Source: an uncultured Saprospiraceae bacterium (GTDB taxonomy: Bacteria; Bacteroidota; Bacteroidia; Chitinophagales; Saprospiraceae). Taken from it: a DNA stretch of 9,713 bases. This document shows positions 7,041-9,713 of the stretch, one piece after another. Position 1 is the first letter of the stretch; each line of letters opens with the position of its first letter. Under the pieces are notes generated by a model that saw nothing but the letters and a program-made list of their open reading frames with translations, did not search any database and was not told the DNA's origin. The DNA is taken from assembly GCA_905479665.1 (NCBI GenBank), contig CAJQNM010000063.1, positions 1 through 9,713 on the forward strand, in the 5' to 3' direction. The translations under genes were made by a program, and so were the position numbers.

Positions 7041-8499
7041 ATACATGATGCGAGCAGCCCTATTTATTGGACTATTGATTTTATCTAGTTGCAGCAAGGA
7101 CTTTCTTGAAAAAAAGCCTTTGGGGCAACTTACTTCAGATAATTTCTTTGCCAATGAGGAGCATGCCATTCAATCACTCAATGCTGCCTACGAAACACTC
7201 GTGCGTTTTCGCGTGCATGCCTTTGCCTATATCGCACTGACCGATATCATCTCTGACGATGCAGACAAGGGATCAACTCCATCTGATGGAGCACCGATAG
7301 TACCGGCAGATGAATTAACCCTCGATCCAGGGAGCTTAATTATTGAAGATACCTGGCAGGGATATTATCGCGGGGTGAAACGGGCCAATTTAGTGATTGC
7401 CGAAGTGCCAAACGTTGACATGGATGCAGACTTGCGCGATCGCATTGTGGGAGAAGCTAAGTTTATTCGTGCGTATCTCTATTTTAAGATGGTGCGCTGG
7501 TGGGGAGCGCTGCCGCTCGTTCTAGAACCCCTCAATCGCGAGGAGATTGCGATCTCGCGTTCCAGTCCTGATGAAGTGTACGATGCCATCATTCAGGATT
7601 TGGAAGACGCCGTTGCAGTCCTTCCGACCCGTTCGGAATACAGTGCAGCAAATCTCGGACGAGCGACGAAGGGTGCGGCTCAAGGTCTTTTGGCATCGGT
7701 GCATCTCACCCGCCAAGATTTTTCCGCTGCCGCTGATTTGGCGATGTCGGTAATTAATTCGGGAGAATATCAACTAGCGACCAACTACACGAAAATATTT
7801 ACGCAAAGTGGCGAAAATGGCCCGGGATCTATTTTTGAGGTGCAAGCAAAATCTGATTTGGATGGTGGCTTTTCGCAATTCAGTCAGGTGCAAGGTATTC
7901 GCCCTTCTCGCGGTTGGGGTTTCAACCGACCTTCTGATGCATTGGTGCGTTCGTACGAGCCTGGAGATCCCCGCTTGCAAGCGACGGTGCTGTATGTGGG
8001 GGAAACGGTACCTGATGGTTCATACGTGGTGCCAGACAACACCGAAATGTTTAACGAGCGGTATAATCAGAAAGCCTGGATCCCAGACGACATACGAGGA
8101 AATGGCCGAGAAGGTGGCGGTAATATTCCCATCATGCGGTATGCCGAAGTGCTGCTTATTGCGGCCGAGGCTCTCAATGAAATAGGACAGACAGCTGAAG
8201 CAGTAGGCTTGATCAATCGGGTTCGAGCTCGGGCACGAGGTACCCTGCCTGCTCAGATCTTACGGGCGATAAACAGCACCGATCAGGGACAAGTGAGGGA
8301 GTTCGTATGGAGAGAAAGGCGTGCTGAACTGGGTATGGAGCAGCATCGCTGGTTTGATCTATTGAGGACAGGCCGAGTGGCACAGACGATGATTGAGGTA
8401 GGCAAGAATTTTATCAGCGGAAAACATGAATTACTACCCATCCCACAATCTGAGATTGATTTGTCTGCAGGGGCAGTGGTACAAAATCCGGGGTATTAA
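7027..8499 (+). CDS. susD: SusD/RagB-family nutrient-binding outer-membrane lipoprotein
   Basis: The 490-residue protein is the surface lid and glycan-binding partner of the SusC barrel. A lipoprotein signal ends in LILSSC, with Cys22 (codon 7090-7092) as the predicted lipidated residue, followed by SKDFLEKKP, a typical SusD beginning. The N-terminal SusD-like region contains GEAKFIRAYLYFKMVRWWG and LPLVLEP; the C-terminal RagB/SusD region contains IPIMRYAEVLLIAAEALNE, INRVRARA, ERRAELGMEQHRWFDLLRTG and the closing LLPIPQSEIDLS...QNPGY. ATG 7027 overlaps the end of susC by 14 bases; ATG 7045 or 7048 would still leave a lipoprotein signal and no overlap, so the exact start is open. Tight coupling indicates co-transcription with susC. 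Confidence 0.96.
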   Translation: MQVSKYMMRAALFIGLLILSSCSKDFLEKKPLGQLTSDNFFANEEHAIQSLNAAYETLVRFRVHAFAYIALTDIISDDADKGSTPSDGAPIVPADELTLDPGSLIIEDTWQGYYRGVKRANLVIAEVPNVDMDADLRDRIVGEAKFIRAYLYFKMVRWWGALPLVLEPLNREEIAISRSSPDEVYDAIIQDLEDAVAVLPTRSEYSAANLGRATKGAAQGLLASVHLTRQDFSAAADLAMSVINSGEYQLATNYTKIFTQSGENGPGSIFEVQAKSDLDGGFSQFSQVQGIRPSRGWGFNRPSDALVRSYEPGDPRLQATVLYVGETVPDGSYVVPDNTEMFNERYNQKAWIPDDIRGNGREGGGNIPIMRYAEVLLIAAEALNEIGQTAEAVGLINRVRARARGTLPAQILRAINSTDQGQVREFVWRERRAELGMEQHRWFDLLRTGRVAQTMIEVGKNFISGKHELLPIPQSEIDLSAGAVVQNPGY

Positions 8500-8508
8500 T
8501 TAATAATT

Positions 8509-8526
8509 AATAGTGAATAGTGAATA
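8509..8526 (+). repeat. Short A/T-rich tandem repeat after susD
   Basis: Two exact copies of AATAGTG (8509-8515 and 8516-8522) are followed by a partial third copy (8523-8526). They lie ten bases after the susD stop, within an A/T-rich run. No function is evident. Confidence 0.5.
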
Positions 8527-8538
8527 ATTTTGCGGAAA

Positions 8539-8555
8539 CTCTCTCCCTGAGAGAG
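8539..8555 (+). repeat. 7-bp hairpin downstream of susD, possible 3' end structure
   Basis: CTCTCTC (8539-8545) and GAGAGAG (8549-8555) are perfect complements around a three-base loop. No T-run follows, so this is at best a weak or factor-dependent terminator. The same segment overlaps an inverted copy of the downstream 27-base repeat (bases 8544-8557), which gives it alternative pairing partners. Confidence 0.45.
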
Positions 8556-8569
8556 CTAGGTGGGCCTTA

Positions 8570-8632
8570 GAGTAGGGCAAGCTCTCTGAGGGATTTGATA
8601 TTTATGAGTGAGGCAAGCTCTCTGAGGGATTT
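8570..8632 (+). repeat. Two direct copies of a 27-base repeat, period 36
   Basis: Bases 8570-8596 and 8606-8632 match at 25 of 27 positions; the last 21 (8576-8596 and 8612-8632) are identical. The 14-base core AGCTCTCTGAGGGA (8580-8593 and 8616-8629) is the reverse complement, with one mismatch, of 8544-8557. Transcribed RNA could therefore fold the upstream arm onto either copy; in both cases TTT follows the stem. No gene is apparent here. Confidence 0.75.
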
Positions 8633-8664
8633 ATTAATTGGGATTGAAAGCAGAGCGATTCCTA

Positions 8665-8690
8665 AGCCTGCCTATGCCGGCAGGCAGGCT
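8665..8690. repeat. REP-like interrupted palindrome
   Basis: AGCCTGCCT (8665-8673) and AGGCAGGCT (8682-8690) form a perfect 9-bp inverted repeat around ATGCCGGC, which itself contains the palindrome GCCGGC. The G+C-rich island stands out from the A/T-rich intergenic surroundings. This resembles interspersed extragenic palindromes seen between bacterial genes. No T-run follows, so it is not a classical intrinsic terminator. Confidence 0.6.
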
Positions 8691-8770
8691 CGGAGCAGGG
8701 CGTAGAGATTGGTAAGCGCGTCTTGATGAGACATTTCAAGGTGGGTAGAATTGCTAAAATATTGATATAA

Positions 8771-9713
8771 ATGCTATTAATTTTGAAGGGAGTAATTGAA
8801 ATAGCGAGGATTTATCTTGGGTTATTTATCTTCTTGATGGTTATGTTTTCCTGTGGTCAATCTGTACCAAGAGGAAATAGTCAAGAAACAGAAAGGCCTT
8901 GGTTCGAAACGGCCTCTGAGGACGAGCTGCTGGATTCAGTACAGGCGCAGACTTTCCGATATTTTTGGGATTTTGCAGAGCCTAATTCAGGTCTGGCTCG
9001 AGAGCGTTTTCATCCCAACGGAGACTACCCTATGAGTGACTCGCACATTGTCACAAGTGGAGGAAGTGGATTTGGTGTCATGGCGATATTAGTGGGGATC
9101 GAGCGGGGATTTATTACACGTCAAGAAGGGATGGATCGCTTAACTAAGATGGTACAGTTTCTGGAGGAGGCAGACCGCTTCCATGGTGTATGGCCTCACT
9201 GGATTGATGGTACGACAGGCAAAACCAAACCTTTTAGCAAGCGCGATGATGGGGGAGACCTTGTAGAGAGTTCCTTCATGATGACGGGCTTACTCTGTGT
9301 GCGACAATATTGCAACCGACAGGATGAGCAAGAGGCAGCCTTGGCACAGGCGATTGATCGGTTGTGGCACGAAATGGAATGGGATTGGCATACCCAGGGC
9401 AAGAATGAGTTGTTCTGGCATTGGTCACCCAATCATGATTTTGAGATGAATTTTTCTATCCATGGGTACAACGAATGTTTGATCACATTTGTACTGGGTG
9501 CTTGCTCGCCTACACATGCACTAGATCCTGCGGTGTATCATGAAGGTTGGGCCAAGGATGGTGCGATTGTGGCCACCGATTCATTTTTGGGTCACGCACG
9601 GATCCTTGATCATTACGATGGCAATGACTCACCGGTTGGCCCTCTTTTCTGGGCTCATTATTCCTACGTGGGATTAGATCCGAGAGGGTTGGCAGATCGC
9701 TATGCCAATGATT
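8771..9713 (+). CDS. GH144-type (glucoamylase-like) glycoside hydrolase, predicted lipoprotein, N-terminal part
   Basis: The gene runs off the window end with 314 complete codons present. A hydrophobic signal ending MVMFSC predicts lipidation at Cys28. The mature part matches the N-terminal half of the PF10091/COG5368 family: LLDSVQAQTFRYFWDFAEPNSGLARER, VTSGGSGFGVMAILVG, a DDGGDLVES motif (Asp159, Asp163, Glu166), FWHWSPNHDFEMN, HGYNE (Glu235) and GPLFWAHYSYVGLDPRG. The spacing of these acidic residues equals that of Asp135, Asp139, Glu142 and Glu211 in the Chitinophaga pinensis endo-beta-1,2-glucanase as I recall it, which supports an active GH144-like enzyme. It stops at LADRYAND, just where the first gene of the window begins (DAYANY). 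ATG 8771 follows an in-frame TAA directly; no later ATG leaves a usable signal. The 271-base gap after susD allows a separate promoter. Substrate remains inferred. Confidence 0.87.
   Translation, partial: MLLILKGVIEIARIYLGLFIFLMVMFSCGQSVPRGNSQETERPWFETASEDELLDSVQAQTFRYFWDFAEPNSGLARERFHPNGDYPMSDSHIVTSGGSGFGVMAILVGIERGFITRQEGMDRLTKMVQFLEEADRFHGVWPHWIDGTTGKTKPFSKRDDGGDLVESSFMMTGLLCVRQYCNRQDEQEAALAQAIDRLWHEMEWDWHTQGKNELFWHWSPNHDFEMNFSIHGYNECLITFVLGACSPTHALDPAVYHEGWAKDGAIVATDSFLGHARILDHYDGNDSPVGPLFWAHYSYVGLDPRGLADRYAND

Noticed and set aside
8570..8632. CRISPR-like array
   Set aside because: There are only two 27-base copies with a 9-base gap, no further units and no cas genes.
8726..8770. A 14-residue ORF ending directly before ATG 8771
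   Set aside because: It is too short, has no recognisable motif, and could arise by chance; there is no evidence that it is a leader peptide.
8778..8785. TAATTTTG, matching the Bacteroidota -7 box TAnnTTTG
   Set aside because: It lies downstream of the best start codon of the lipoprotein gene and has no well-spaced -33 TTTG. A second match at 8525-8532 also lacks a -33 box. Both are probably chance in A/T-rich DNA.

Overview
The window reads as a metagenomic contig from a Bacteroidota bacterium of intermediate G+C (near 50% by eye). The evidence is a canonical SusC/SusD pair, C-terminal type A sorting domains of the type IX secretion system (T9SS), short A-rich stretches rather than Shine-Dalgarno sequences before genes, and TAA as the stop of every intact gene. 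A Saprospiria- or Chitinophagia-like member would fit, but the sequence does not fix the lineage. The first 13 bases are not genomic: they match the 3' end of Illumina TruSeq adapters.

Layout, all genes on the + strand: (1) 15-758, the C-terminal 247 residues of a GH144-type (glucoamylase-like, PF10091) enzyme ending in a T9SS domain; (2) 789-3977, a 1,062-codon gene for a secreted protein of six tandem jelly-roll-like carbohydrate-binding modules plus a T9SS domain, interrupted by an in-frame TGA at 2460-2462 where its sister modules have tryptophan; (3) 4053-7040, a SusC-family TonB-dependent transporter; (4) 7027-8499, its SusD-family lipoprotein, overlapping susC by 14 bases; (5) a repeat-rich intergenic stretch, 8500-8770; (6) 8771 to the window end, the N-terminal 314 residues of a second GH144-type enzyme, predicted to be a lipoprotein.

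Together this is a compact polysaccharide-utilisation locus. Two GH144-like enzymes flank a SusCD pair and a multi-domain surface protein that takes the place usually filled by SusE/SusF. GH144 founders are endo-beta-1,2-glucanases, so a beta-1,2-glucan or related glucan is the best substrate guess. The likely scheme is cutting by the T9SS-exported enzyme, glycan capture by the modular protein, uptake by SusCD, and further trimming by the lipoprotein enzyme. No regulator, GH3 beta-glucosidase or inner-membrane transporter is visible.

The points that most deserve a second look are the TGA codon in the binding protein, the alternating duplication of its modules, the repeat and hairpin cluster after susD, the strong hairpin before susC, and the fact that both contig ends fall at the same homologous position of two GH144 genes. 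I see no clearly new biological system here; the locus is a recognisable type with some unusual parts.
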